From Streptomyces sp. NBC_00820 (GTDB lineage: Bacteria > Actinomycetota > Actinomycetes > Streptomycetales > Streptomycetaceae), in NCBI RefSeq assembly GCF_036347055.1, contig NZ_CP108882.1:6560001-6624000 (forward strand): a stretch of DNA of 64,000 nucleotides, read 5' to 3'. The notes under the pieces were generated by a model. It was not told the origin of the DNA. It made no database searches and saw only the letters and a list, made by a program, of their open reading frames with translations. The first letter of the stretch is position 1. Every line of letters starts with the position of its first letter. The position numbers and the translations under genes were made by a program. Positions 9,261 through 19,976 of the stretch are shown here, piece by piece.

Positions 9261-10823
9261 TCACTGCTCGCGGACGGGGACCGACACGTACGACGGGTCG
9301 TCCTGCGGCGAGGAGAAGGTCAGCTGCGCGCCGGACGGGTTGTGCTCGGTGTAGAGCGGGTCGACCGTGTCGACCACGACCGCGAGGCGGTGCCCGGTGG
9401 GGACGTCGTAGGCCGTGGAGAACAGGTCCAGGTCCACGCCGAACGGCTCGCCGGGCGCCCGCCCGTGCCAGGTGTACGGCGCGTTGGTGACGAGCTTGCC
9501 GAAGCCGAGCGGCCCCACGTCGTACAGGTAGGCGACGAACGTGCCGCTCTCCGCGGTCGGGGTGAGCGTGGTGTGCAGCGTGGCGGTCCCGCGCACCCGC
9601 TGGGCGGTGCCGTACCGCTCCGACTGCCACACGGCCGCCCAGCGGCGCGGCAGCAGCGGGATCGAGGCCACCGGCGGGAGCTGGGCCACCTGGTCCAGGA
9701 TGCTGGAGAGGAAGACGATCCCGCCGTCCGCGCCGGAGTCGACGTTGGCGTGGATGGTGGTGGAGTCCGCGAGCGCGATCTTCCGGTCGGTCGCCGCGAG
9801 GGACTTCCAGTCCGGATAGGCCTCGTAGCCGCCGCCGCTGCGGGACTTGAGCTGGACCGGCCGCTCGCGGTCGATGCCGTTGTCGACACCCCTGAGGTAG
9901 TGGTCGAACCAGCGCCCGGTGTCCGTCCACACGTCGTTGGGCAGCCCGAACAGGCCGGTGATCTCGGCGGTCGCGTGGTCTCCGGGGCGCAGTTCCAGCC
10001 GCTTGGGGACCGTCAGCCTGTCGTAGAAGTCGGCGTTCTGGTTCGCCGGGAAGATGGTGTCGCCCCAGGCGCCGGCGAGCATGACCGCGGCGCCGTTGCG
10101 GTTCAGCCGGTCGACGTAGGTCGCGGCGGAGCGCTCGCGGCCCCAGTCGATCATCGCCTGCTCTTCGGACAGGTCGGAGGCGTAGAAGTGGTCGAAGATA
10201 CGGCGGACCTCGGGGCTCTCCCGGCCGGTGACGGTGCCTACGCCGTCCAGCAGGGCGCCCGCCTGGACGTGCTGGGTGCGGCCGGAGTAGATCGAGCCGA
10301 TGAGGTCGGCCCAGCCGCTGAGCGCGGCCACGGCCCTGACGCGCTTGTCGTGCGCGGCGGCCAGCAGGGAGATGCCGGCCCCGTAGGAGACGCCCGCCAT
10401 GCCGATGCGCGCGGGGTCGGCGGGGGTGTGCGCGAGCGCCCAGTCGATCACCTTGGAGGCGTCCGCCACGTCGGGCGGGCCCGCCACCTCGATCTGCCCG
10501 CCGGACTGCCAGAAGCCGCGCACGTTGTAGGTGAGGACGACGTACCCGGAGTCGGCGAGCTTCTGGGCCTGGGCGAGGTACTCGACCTGGGGCAGGCCCC
10601 AGCTCGTGGGCAGCACGATGAGGGGGTAGCCGCGCGAGCCGTCGGCGTCCGAGGGCGTGACGACGTTCGCCTTCAGTACGGTGCCCCCGTCGCCGGTGAT
10701 GTCCACGAAGCGTACGGACGGGGCGGCCTGGGCGGCCGGCGCGAGGCAGGCCGTGCCGGCGATCAGCGCCGCCGACACGGCACCGACGGCCGCCGTGCGC
10801 AGGGTGGTGCGGGCGGGTCCCAT
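9261..10823 (-). CDS. secreted CocE/NonD-type (S15, X-Pro dipeptidyl-peptidase-like) hydrolase
   Basis: A 520-residue exported alpha/beta-hydrolase. The N-terminus has a signal peptide with a likely cleavage after AAQAA. The nucleophile motif is GVSYGAG near residue 150, and the Trp/Gly-rich region AGAWGDTIFP supplies the acid. The C-terminal third is the jelly-roll domain of the X-Pro dipeptidyl-peptidase/CocE family (about 370-515). It probably hydrolyses esters or dipeptides outside the cell. It is transcribed toward the ABC operon (convergent, 48 bp apart). A palindrome-like site lies about 70 bp upstream of its start. Confidence 0.87.
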   Translation of the reverse strand: MGPARTTLRTAAVGAVSAALIAGTACLAPAAQAAPSVRFVDITGDGGTVLKANVVTPSDADGSRGYPLIVLPTSWGLPQVEYLAQAQKLADSGYVVLTYNVRGFWQSGGQIEVAGPPDVADASKVIDWALAHTPADPARIGMAGVSYGAGISLLAAAHDKRVRAVAALSGWADLIGSIYSGRTQHVQAGALLDGVGTVTGRESPEVRRIFDHFYASDLSEEQAMIDWGRERSAATYVDRLNRNGAAVMLAGAWGDTIFPANQNADFYDRLTVPKRLELRPGDHATAEITGLFGLPNDVWTDTGRWFDHYLRGVDNGIDRERPVQLKSRSGGGYEAYPDWKSLAATDRKIALADSTTIHANVDSGADGGIVFLSSILDQVAQLPPVASIPLLPRRWAAVWQSERYGTAQRVRGTATLHTTLTPTAESGTFVAYLYDVGPLGFGKLVTNAPYTWHGRAPGEPFGVDLDLFSTAYDVPTGHRLAVVVDTVDPLYTEHNPSGAQLTFSSPQDDPSYVSVPVREQ

Positions 10824-10891
10824 GGGCCACTCCTCGGCTTGTGCCCGTGCAAAGTGAGCCGAGGGTATTGGGGTGCGCTTACCCCAGGTAA

Positions 10892-10914
10892 CCCGTCAGT
10901 AAGTTACGTACGGG
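10892..10914. promoter_or_regulatory. candidate operator upstream of the S15 hydrolase
   Basis: The 23-bp sequence has the symmetric pattern CCCGT-N2-GTAA-N-TTAC-N2-ACGGG, nine of eleven positions paired per arm, and sits 69-91 bp upstream of the hydrolase start in an otherwise AT-richer stretch. It resembles a dimeric repressor site; the regulator is unknown. Confidence 0.45.
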
Positions 10915-11065
10915 TAACAATCATGGGAAGGGGCGGGACAACCCACGGCGTTCCGGTGCGTTTCGCGTGGGCGGGGTGGGGCGTGGGATGTGGGGGCGTG
11001 GGCCTGTCTCCGGGGATGACGGGTGTCGCCGCGTACGCGGGCCGCCCCGGGCCGGTGATGGCGTT

Positions 11066-11923
11066 CTACGGAGTTGCGGGGCAGCCGATCGGCCTGACGT
11101 TCGCGCTGGAGGAGGGGGCCCCGGTCTTTCCCGTCGAGGGACTCGGGGTGTAGACGTCCGTGCTCGGACTGGCCGCCCCGAACGATCTGAAGGGACCGAC
11201 CACTTTGTGGAGGCTCTTTCCGCGGTAGCTGTAGTCGATCTGCAGGGACCATTCATAGTTGCCCCGGCAGGCCTGTGCGTCGACTCGGATGATCGCGGGG
11301 TCGGACGCGCTGACGGTGAAACCCGACCCGAGTGGATTCGTGCGTACCGGTGGGTCCGTGGGGTCGGTGTACCCGTCGTCCACGACTCCCTTGTCGACGA
11401 GTCGCGGTCTGTCCAGGTCGAGCTCGAACACGCGCTCTTTCACGCCACCGCAGCCGCCTTGGGTCAGGGCCACCCAGGACGGAGGGGCGATCTTCTTCGG
11501 TAGGCGAGCCGTGAGGTGCACTTCGTCGACGGTGACCGTGGTCTCCGCGCTTCCGGTGCTCAGGTCCAGGTACAGGTGCCCGCTGCCCCAGACTCCGCCC
11601 TTGCTGTTCGGCGCCGCCACCCGCGAGCGGAAGTCCTGCTGGTCGGTGAAGAACGCCGTGAGCGGTTTGCCGCCGGTGGACATCGCCACGGACGTGGTGC
11701 CGTCGCACGACTTGATGGTCGGCCACTTGGTGGTGAGCAGCAGTGCGTCGTCCGCCCCCGCCCCCGCTGCCGGTCTCCGGGCCGCGTCGGAAGCGGGAGG
11801 CTGGTCGACGGCATTGTGCGCGCCGCACACGGAGCCGCCCGTGCAGTCGTTGCTGGAGCATCCTTGGAGCAGCGCGCAGGCGCACATGGCCATCGCGATT
11901 CCCAGGACGGCGTGAATTCTCAC
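11066..11923 (-). CDS. hypothetical lipoprotein
   Basis: A 285-residue protein with a lipoprotein signal, ALLQGC at about residues 17-22, and several Cys residues in the first 35 residues (CSSNDCTGGSVCGAHN). The body looks like an extracellular beta-rich domain with further Cys (SCDGTTS, GGCGG, ACRGNYEWSLQIDYSYRGK) and ends in a Ser/Pro/Thr-rich tail. No known domain was recognised. Its start overlaps by 4 bp the stop of the small membrane protein upstream, so they are translationally coupled. The short CGGxVCG-like region of both proteins is similar, which suggests a shared partner or function. Confidence 0.7.
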   Translation of the reverse strand: MRIHAVLGIAMAMCACALLQGCSSNDCTGGSVCGAHNAVDQPPASDAARRPAAGAGADDALLLTTKWPTIKSCDGTTSVAMSTGGKPLTAFFTDQQDFRSRVAAPNSKGGVWGSGHLYLDLSTGSAETTVTVDEVHLTARLPKKIAPPSWVALTQGGCGGVKERVFELDLDRPRLVDKGVVDDGYTDPTDPPVRTNPLGSGFTVSASDPAIIRVDAQACRGNYEWSLQIDYSYRGKSLHKVVGPFRSFGAASPSTDVYTPSPSTGKTGAPSSSANVRPIGCPATP

Positions 11924-12138
11924 TTTTTCCGCTCCTGCGCAGGGGCTCGGCCGTCCCGGGAGTCGGACTGCTGGTCACCGATCGTGGTGGTGTTGTCGTG
12001 CCCGCAAACAGCTTGGTTGCTGCACTCGTTGCGATCTCCGCCGATGGTGTCGGTGGCGAACAGCACTCCCACAATGGCCACGAGGGAACTGCCCCCTGCA
12101 AGCCACAGCCGTGTCTTCTGCGTTCCGGACAAGGGCAT
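11920..12138 (-). CDS. small single-pass membrane protein
   Basis: A 72-residue protein with one predicted membrane helix (WLAGGSSLVAIVGVLFAT, about residues 12-29). A short extracytoplasmic tail follows with two Cys (ECSNQAVCGHDN) and a charged end. It is coupled by a 4-bp overlap to the lipoprotein gene that follows. The tail resembles the N-terminal Cys-containing part of that lipoprotein (CTGGSVCGAHN). Function unknown. Confidence 0.6.
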   Translation of the reverse strand: MPLSGTQKTRLWLAGGSSLVAIVGVLFATDTIGGDRNECSNQAVCGHDNTTTIGDQQSDSRDGRAPAQERKK

Positions 12139-12258
12139 GCGGACTTCCCCCTCAAACCATGCGCTCGTTCCGTCTCAGTATGTTCGCCTTCTCCCGCTGA
12201 CGCAGCCCATTCTCACGTTTTTCGGATCTGTTCCATGCGCCCGATTGGTGTTCGAGTG

Positions 12259-13062
12259 TCAGGCTCCGGCGCTCGAATTCCGGCGAGCGGCGGGACCCGC
12301 CCCGCGCCCCTGCTCCGCGGGCGTCTCCGTCGGTGCCGCCGGTGTCGCCGGGAGCGGCGCCTGCGCCGCCCGGGTCACGTCGGCGACCACCTCGACGAGG
12401 TCCGGTCCGTACGCCTGGGAATTGACCACCTTGAGCAGCAGGACGAAGGAGCCCGCGCCGTGCTTGCGGGCCAGCCGCTCGTGGTTGCGGGCGAGATAGC
12501 GGGTGGCCGCCTGGTTGGTGATGGCCCGCTGCCCGCAGAACAGGAACACCGGCCGGGTCTGCCGCCCCGCCGAGAGCCGGGCCAGCAGGACGTACTCCGT
12601 GACCCCCGGATCCATCCTGTAGTGCTCGGCGCCGATCTGGAAGGCGGCCCGGTCTGGGCCGGGTTCGGGGCCGGTGTTCACCCGCACGCCGGGGAGCATC
12701 GCCGCCATGTGGGCCACCATGCGCCGGTTGGAGGCGGGTCCGCCCACGCAGAACTCGGTGCGCTCGCCGAATCCCTGCTGGGCCGCGTCCTGGGTCACCA
12801 TGCGCAGATGTGCGCCGCACTCCTTGATGAGCGCGGACAGCTCCAGCAGCGCGAAGACGTCGAAGCGGTGCACCGCCGGTTCCGCGGTGGCCGAGTCGCG
12901 GTTGACGACGAGCAGCGACTCCGAGTTCTCCGGCAGCCCGAAGAAGGCCTGCTTGCGGCGCAGCTTGCGCCGCCACAGATACGTACGGGCGAGCCAGCCC
13001 AGCGCGGCGCTGATGGCGGTGGCTATCAGGCCCAGGACGATGTTGCGCACGTCGTCGTTCAT
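12259..13062 (-). CDS. membrane-anchored conserved protein of unknown function
   Basis: A 267-residue protein with an N-terminal membrane helix (residues about 6-27, NIVLGLIATAISAALGWLAR) and a basic stop-transfer segment (RRKLRRK). The cytoplasmic domain contains conserved-looking blocks FGLPENSESLLVVNR, CVGGPASNRRMVAHM, FLFCGQRAITNQAATRYL and VEVVADVTRAA. I recall similar streptomycete sequences but no assigned function. The glycine-rich GGPASNRR and CGQRAITNQ loops could be ligand-binding. The C-terminal 35 residues are Ala/Pro-rich. It lies upstream of the small membrane protein on the same strand, 120 bp away. Confidence 0.7.
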   Translation of the reverse strand: MNDDVRNIVLGLIATAISAALGWLARTYLWRRKLRRKQAFFGLPENSESLLVVNRDSATAEPAVHRFDVFALLELSALIKECGAHLRMVTQDAAQQGFGERTEFCVGGPASNRRMVAHMAAMLPGVRVNTGPEPGPDRAAFQIGAEHYRMDPGVTEYVLLARLSAGRQTRPVFLFCGQRAITNQAATRYLARNHERLARKHGAGSFVLLLKVVNSQAYGPDLVEVVADVTRAAQAPLPATPAAPTETPAEQGRGAGPAARRNSSAGA

Positions 13063-13206
13063 GGCCGGGCATGCTAGCGGGCCCGTTGCGACGGCTACGT
13101 ACCGGTGTTCGATCTGTGACGTTCACGTGGCGGGCGGCGCAGACGTACTGTCGGGACCCCCGGTAATCTGGTTAGGCTGCGCGAACGGTTCCGACGGGAG
13201 GTTCGC

Positions 13207-15006
13207 ATGGGTCGTCCTGGCAGACGGAAACTGGCGGTTGTGGCGGTCTCGGCCGCCCTGGTGTCCGTGGGCGCGGCGGCGCCGCCCGCCGCGACGGGCA
13301 ACGCGATCAAGAAGGTTCCGGTCGCCGTCGGCTACGGAGGCGCGGTCGCCAGTGTCGACGCGGACGCCTCGGCGGCCGGCATCGAGGTGCTCAAGAAGGG
13401 CGGCAACGCGGTCGACGCGGCCGTCGCCACCGCCGCGGCGCTCGGGGTCACCGAGCCCTACTCCTCCGGCATCGGCGGAGGCGGCTACTTCGTCTACTAC
13501 GACGCCAAGTCCCGTACGGTGCACACCATCGACGGGCGCGAGACGGCGCCGCTCACCGCCGGCTCCGGCCTCTTCCTGGAGAACGGCAAGCCCCTCGCCT
13601 TCGCCGACGCCGTCAGCAGCGGCCTGAGCGTCGGCACCCCGGGCACCCCCGCCACCTGGCAGACGGCGCTGCGCGAGTGGGGCAGCGAGCGGCTCGGCAC
13701 GGTCCTGAAGCCCGCGGAGCGCATCGCCCGCGACGGCTTCACCGTTGACGACACCTTCCGCGCGCAGACCGCGTCCAACGAGACCCGGTTCCGCGCCTTC
13801 CCCGACACCGCGCGGCTCTTCCTTCCGGGCGGCCAACTGCCGGTCACGGGATCGAAGTTCAAGAACCCGGACCTCGCCCGCACCTACGCCCAGCTGGGGC
13901 GCGAGGGGGTCGGCGCGATCTACCGCGGCGACCTGGGCCGGGACATCGTCGCCACCGTCGACAAGCCCCCCGTGGACCCGGCCTCCGGCTGGAACGCCCG
14001 CCCGGGCAAGCTCTCCGAGCACGACCTCGCCGCCTACCGGGCCAAGCTCCAGCGGCCCACGAAGACGTCGTACCGCGGCCTGGACGTGTACTCCATCGCG
14101 CCCTCCTCCTCGGGCGGCACCACCGTCGGCGAGGCCCTCAACATCCTGGAGCGGACGAACCTCTCCAGGGCGAGCCAGACGCAGTACCTGCACCACTTCA
14201 TCGAGGCGAGCCGCATCGCCTTCGCCGACCGGGGGCGCTGGGTCGGCGACCCCTCCTTCGAGAACGTGCCGACGAACGAACTCCTCTCGCAGAAGTACGC
14301 CGACTCGCGCGCCTGCCTGATCAAGGACGACGCGGTCCTCACCAGCCCCGTCGCCCCCGGCGACCCGCGCCACCCCGCCGCCTGCGGAGCGGGCGGCACG
14401 GCGGCCCCGACGACGTACGAGGGGGAGAACACCACCCACCTCACCGTGGCCGACAAGTGGGGCAACGTCGTCTCCTACACGCTCACCATCGAGCAGACCG
14501 GCGGCAGCGCCATCACCGTGCCCGGCCGGGGCTTCCTGCTCAACAACGAGCTGACCGACTTCTCCTTCGCCCCCGCCAACCCGGCCGTGCACGACCCGAA
14601 CCTGCCCGGACCGGGCAAGCGGCCGCGCTCGTCCATCTCCCCGACCATCGTCCTGGACCGGCACGGCAAGCCGGTCGTGGCGGTCGGCTCGCCCGGCGGC
14701 GCGACCATCATCACCACCGTGCTGCAGACCCTGACCGGGTTCCTCGACCGGCACCTGCCGCTGGTCGACGCCATCGCCGCCCCGCGCGCCAGCCAGCGCA
14801 ACGCGGCCCGCACCGAACTCGAACCGGGCCTGTACAACAGTGACTTGAGGACCCGGCTGGAGGCCATCGGGCACAGCTTCACCCTCAACCCCGAGATCGG
14901 TGCCGCGACCGGGGTCCAGCGGCTGCCCGACGGCAGATGGGTGGCCGCGGCGGAGAAGGTGCGGCGCGGCGGCGGATCGGCGATGGTGGTGCGTCCCGCG
15001 CCGTGA
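13207..15006 (+). CDS. ggt: gamma-glutamyltransferase (Ntn hydrolase)
   Basis: A 599-residue secreted GGT that hydrolyses or transfers the gamma-glutamyl group of glutathione-like substrates, or of gamma-glutamyl peptides in an organism using mycothiol. It has a signal peptide, the large subunit core GGNAVDAAVATAAALGVTEP, and the autoprocessing site before Thr409 (TTHLTVADKWGNVVSYT). The substrate loop ends in GSPGG-ATIITTV. The length and order match the family. The upstream region has GGGAGG before the ATG. A second, more distant GGT-like gene lies at 38454. Confidence 0.92.
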   Translation: MGRPGRRKLAVVAVSAALVSVGAAAPPAATGNAIKKVPVAVGYGGAVASVDADASAAGIEVLKKGGNAVDAAVATAAALGVTEPYSSGIGGGGYFVYYDAKSRTVHTIDGRETAPLTAGSGLFLENGKPLAFADAVSSGLSVGTPGTPATWQTALREWGSERLGTVLKPAERIARDGFTVDDTFRAQTASNETRFRAFPDTARLFLPGGQLPVTGSKFKNPDLARTYAQLGREGVGAIYRGDLGRDIVATVDKPPVDPASGWNARPGKLSEHDLAAYRAKLQRPTKTSYRGLDVYSIAPSSSGGTTVGEALNILERTNLSRASQTQYLHHFIEASRIAFADRGRWVGDPSFENVPTNELLSQKYADSRACLIKDDAVLTSPVAPGDPRHPAACGAGGTAAPTTYEGENTTHLTVADKWGNVVSYTLTIEQTGGSAITVPGRGFLLNNELTDFSFAPANPAVHDPNLPGPGKRPRSSISPTIVLDRHGKPVVAVGSPGGATIITTVLQTLTGFLDRHLPLVDAIAAPRASQRNAARTELEPGLYNSDLRTRLEAIGHSFTLNPEIGAATGVQRLPDGRWVAAAEKVRRGGGSAMVVRPAP

Positions 15007-15146
15007 CGCCCGCGCGACGCGGCCTGCGCCGTGACGTCCGAGCGATGTGTCCTGTGCCGTGACGTCCGCGCGACGCGTCCTGCCGGGACACCCGCGCGAC
15101 GCCGTGACGCGCCCGCGTCGCAGCACCCGCGCGCCGGCCGGTGCCG

Positions 15147-17741
<2,595 letters not shown>

Positions 17742-17864
17742 CGGTTCCGTCCTTCGCAGGCGAGAGGCGGCCCCGCCGGTTTCGCGGGGGTTTGGCTGCA
17801 CTTGCCACGATGGCATGAAGTGCGGGTGGGGGCATGTTCGCCTGCGAAGGGCAGCGGCTTCGGC

Positions 17865-18450
17865 CGCCCGGCCGGTGCGGGTGGGGTGCTGTGGCCGGTC
17901 GTCTTGTCGCCTGCGGGGCTTCCCGCGCGGGTCGGTGTGGTTGCCCCGGCTGTCAGGGTTCGGGGCGCCCGGGGCGCCCGTTTTCGCGTTCGGCGCGTGC
18001 TGGTCGCGTTGACTGGTCGCCCGGGCGGTGCGGGCGAGGTGTCGTGGCTGGTCGCCTCGTCGGTCGCGGGGCTTTCCGCGCGGGTCGGTGTGGTTGCCCC
18101 GGCTGCCAGGGTTCGGGGCGCCCGCTGTCGGGTGGGGTGCCCGCTGTCAGGGTCCGGGGTGCCGGGTGTCAGGGTTCGGGGTGCTCGGGGCGCCCGTTTT
18201 CGCGTTCGGCGGGTGCTGGTCGCGTTGGCTGGTTGCCCGGCCGGTGCGGGTGGGGTGTCGTGGCCGGTCGTCTTGTCGCCCGCGGGGCTTTCCGCGCGGG
18301 TCGGTGTGGTTGCCCCGGCTGCCAGGGTTCGGGGTGCCCGCTGTCAGGGTCCGGGGTGCCCGTTGTCAGGGGTTCGGAGTGCCCGGGGCGTCCGCTTTCG
18401 CGTTCGGTGCGTGCTGGTCGCTTTGGCTGTTCGCCCGGCCGGTCACGCCG
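17865..18450. repeat. degenerate long tandem repeat (about 150-215 bp unit, three copies)
   Basis: Three imperfect units begin with GCCCGGCCGGTGCGGG-like sequence at 17865, 18019 and 18235, and a fourth partial start is at 18433. Each contains GCGCGGGTCGGTGTGGTTGC, a block of CAGGGTTCGGGG(C/T)GCCC copies and TTTCGCGTTCGG. Spacing is 154, 216 and 198 bp because the internal short repeat varies in number. It occupies most of the 900 bp between the ClpC-like and methionine aminopeptidase genes. No coding potential beyond compositional open frames was seen. Confidence 0.8.
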
Positions 18451-18502
18451 CTACCCACGCCCCTGGGGGCGCCTCCCGCCCGTCGCAATCAGGGCGCCCC
18501 CA

Positions 18503-18675
18503 GCCCCGCCAAGATCACGGCGCCCGGCCCCGCCGGCATCGGAGCGTGTCCCGCCCCGCCAGGATCGGTGCGTCTCCCGCCCCGCCGGGATCAGAGGGGC
18601 TCCCTGGCGGTCAGGATCAGAGGATCTCCCCAGCGGCCAGCGTCAGAGCGTCTCCCGCGCCGTCAGGATTCGGGG
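18503..18675. repeat. 26-bp minisatellite running into the 3' end of map
   Basis: At least five consecutive 26-bp units (18527, 18553, 18579, 18605, 18631) share the pattern GCCCCGCC-GGATC-G-GCGTCTCCC. A 24-bp variant precedes them at 18503 and a partial unit follows at 18657. The aminopeptidase stop codon at 18643-18645 is inside a unit, so the last residues of that protein (about ARETL) come from the repeat. Confidence 0.85.
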
Positions 18676-19419
18676 GCCCGCCTCCATGATCGCCACCGTG
18701 TGTTCCGCGTGTGCCGCCCTGGAGCCGTCGCTCGTGCGCAGGGTCCAGCCGTCCGGCGCCTCGTAGTATCCGTCCGCGCCGCTCGCGATCAGCATCGGCT
18801 CGATCGCCAGGACCATGCCGTGGCGCAGGGGCAGGCCCCGGCCGGGGCGGCCCTCGTTGGGGACCTCGGGGTCCTCGTGCATGTGGCGGCCCACGCCGTG
18901 GCCGCCGAAGCCCGACGGGATGCCGTAGCCGGCCGTGCGGCAGACCCGGCCGACCGCGTGGGCGATGTCGCCGATCCGGTTGCCCACGACGGCCGCCGCG
19001 ATGCCCGCGGCGAGGGCGCGCTCGGCCGTTTCGATCAGGCGCAGGTCCGCCGGGCGCGGGCGGCCGACCACGAAGCTGACGGCCGAGTCGCCGGCCCAGC
19101 CGTCCAGTACGGCGCCGCAGTCGACGGAGAGCAGGTCGCCGTCGCGCAGGCGGTAGCGGTCCGGGATACCGTGCACGATCGCGTCGTTGACCGAGGCGCA
19201 GATGACGGCCGGGAAGGGGGTCGTGGCGAAGGAGGGGCGGTAGCCGAGGAACGGCGAGGACGCCCCGGCCTCGCGCAGCACCTCCCGCGCCACCTCGTCC
19301 AGCTCCAGCAGGGAGACGCCGACGCCGGCGGCCTGGCGTACGGCCGTCAGGGCCTGTCCGACCACCTGGCCGGCCGCGTGCATCGCGTCGATCGAGAGAT
19401 CTGTCTTCAGTTCCACCAT
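18643..19419 (-). CDS. map: methionine aminopeptidase, type I
   Basis: A 258-residue metalloenzyme that removes N-terminal Met from nascent proteins. Metal ligands are visible in SVDCGAVLDGWAGD (two Asp), FGGHGVGRHMHEDP (His), LAIEPML (Glu) and AEHTVAI (Glu). The ATG at 19419 starts MVELKTDLSIDAM; the frame extends upstream but that extension reads through the promoter region. This is a divergently regulated copy, not in the usual ribosomal-protein operon, so it is probably an additional isozyme. The C-terminal tail is derived from an adjacent 26-bp repeat. The neighbouring divergent HTH gene probably regulates it. Confidence 0.92.
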   Translation of the reverse strand: MVELKTDLSIDAMHAAGQVVGQALTAVRQAAGVGVSLLELDEVAREVLREAGASSPFLGYRPSFATTPFPAVICASVNDAIVHGIPDRYRLRDGDLLSVDCGAVLDGWAGDSAVSFVVGRPRPADLRLIETAERALAAGIAAAVVGNRIGDIAHAVGRVCRTAGYGIPSGFGGHGVGRHMHEDPEVPNEGRPGRGLPLRHGMVLAIEPMLIASGADGYYEAPDGWTLRTSDGSRAAHAEHTVAIMEAGPRILTARETL

Positions 19420-19429
19420 GCCAATTACT

Positions 19430-19480
19430 ATACCGGTATAAGAATGGGGGCGTGGAGAGGGGGCGGTATTAGAATGGGCG
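19430..19480. promoter_or_regulatory. divergent promoter/operator between map and an HTH gene
   Basis: The 63-bp gap contains a perfect 12-bp palindrome TATACCGGTATA (19430-19441). It also holds a 16-bp direct repeat, GGTATAAGAATGGGGG at 19435-19450 and GGTATTAGAATGGGCG at 19465-19480, exactly 30 bp apart and differing at two positions. TAGAAT inside the second copy (19470-19475) could be a -10 hexamer, which would make the HTH transcript start at or next to its ATG (leaderless). The AT-rich sites stand out in a GC-rich setting. Confidence 0.65.
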
Positions 19481-19482
19481 GC

Positions 19483-19734
19483 ATGGTGCGAACCCCCCTC
19501 ACCCCCGAAGAGCACGAGCGCGGCGAGCGGCTCGGACGGCTGCTGCGCGAGGCGCGTGGCGGCCGGAGCATGGCCGAGGTCGCTGCGGAGGCGGGCGTCT
19601 CGGCCGAGACCCTCCGCAAGATCGAGACCGGCCGGGCGCCGACCCCGGCCCTCTTCACCGTGGCCGCCCTGGCCGGGGTGCTCGGACTGTCCCTGGATGA
19701 GCTGGTCACGAGGTGCGCACTCGTGGGCGTGTGA
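19483..19734 (+). CDS. small helix-turn-helix (XRE-type) regulator
   Basis: An 83-residue protein that is almost only a Cro/C1-type HTH: MAEVAAEAGVSAETLRKIETGRAPTPALFTVAALAGVLGLSLDELV covers helices 1 to 5 (residues about 27-75). It starts at ATG 19483; in-frame ATGs at 19444 and 19474 are possible but lie within the operator repeats. It is divergent from map and separated by the repeated operator, so autoregulation and control of map are likely. No ligand-binding domain is present. Confidence 0.85.
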   Translation: MVRTPLTPEEHERGERLGRLLREARGGRSMAEVAAEAGVSAETLRKIETGRAPTPALFTVAALAGVLGLSLDELVTRCALVGV

Positions 19735-19883
19735 GCGCAGGGCGCGTCCGGGGGTGCCCGAGGGGCGTCGGAGGCATGGAGGGGCGCTTCTCCGGGGGTG
19801 CCTGATCCGCCGTCCGCCCGGCGTGTCCGCTCACCCACTGGGGTGCGAAACGTGATCGACTCAGCGGGTTCACGACGATGGTC

Positions 19884-19948
19884 TTGGCAAGGGCTCCCGC
19901 GAGGCTTACTTTCGTCCCTCTACGGCCCCGTTTCTACGGGCGTAGAGG
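19884..19948 (+). promoter_or_regulatory. candidate promoter with a 5'-leader hairpin
   Basis: TTGGCA (19884-19889) and TACTTT (19907-19912) are separated by 17 bp and form a sigma70-like promoter for the ureide/pyrimidine operon. The predicted start near 19918 coincides with a stem-loop (19917-19948) with outer arms CCTCTACG and CGTAGAGG and an inner CCCGT/ACGGG stem. The hairpin would cap the mRNA 5' end, ahead of the AAGGAG ribosome site of the amidohydrolase gene. Confidence 0.5.
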
Positions 19949-19976
19949 CTCGGACGTCGCGTCGAAGGAGCAGCTC

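Noticed and set aside
17865..18675. Possible CRISPR array in the tandem repeat regions
   Set aside because: Units are contiguous without unique spacers and no cas genes are nearby.
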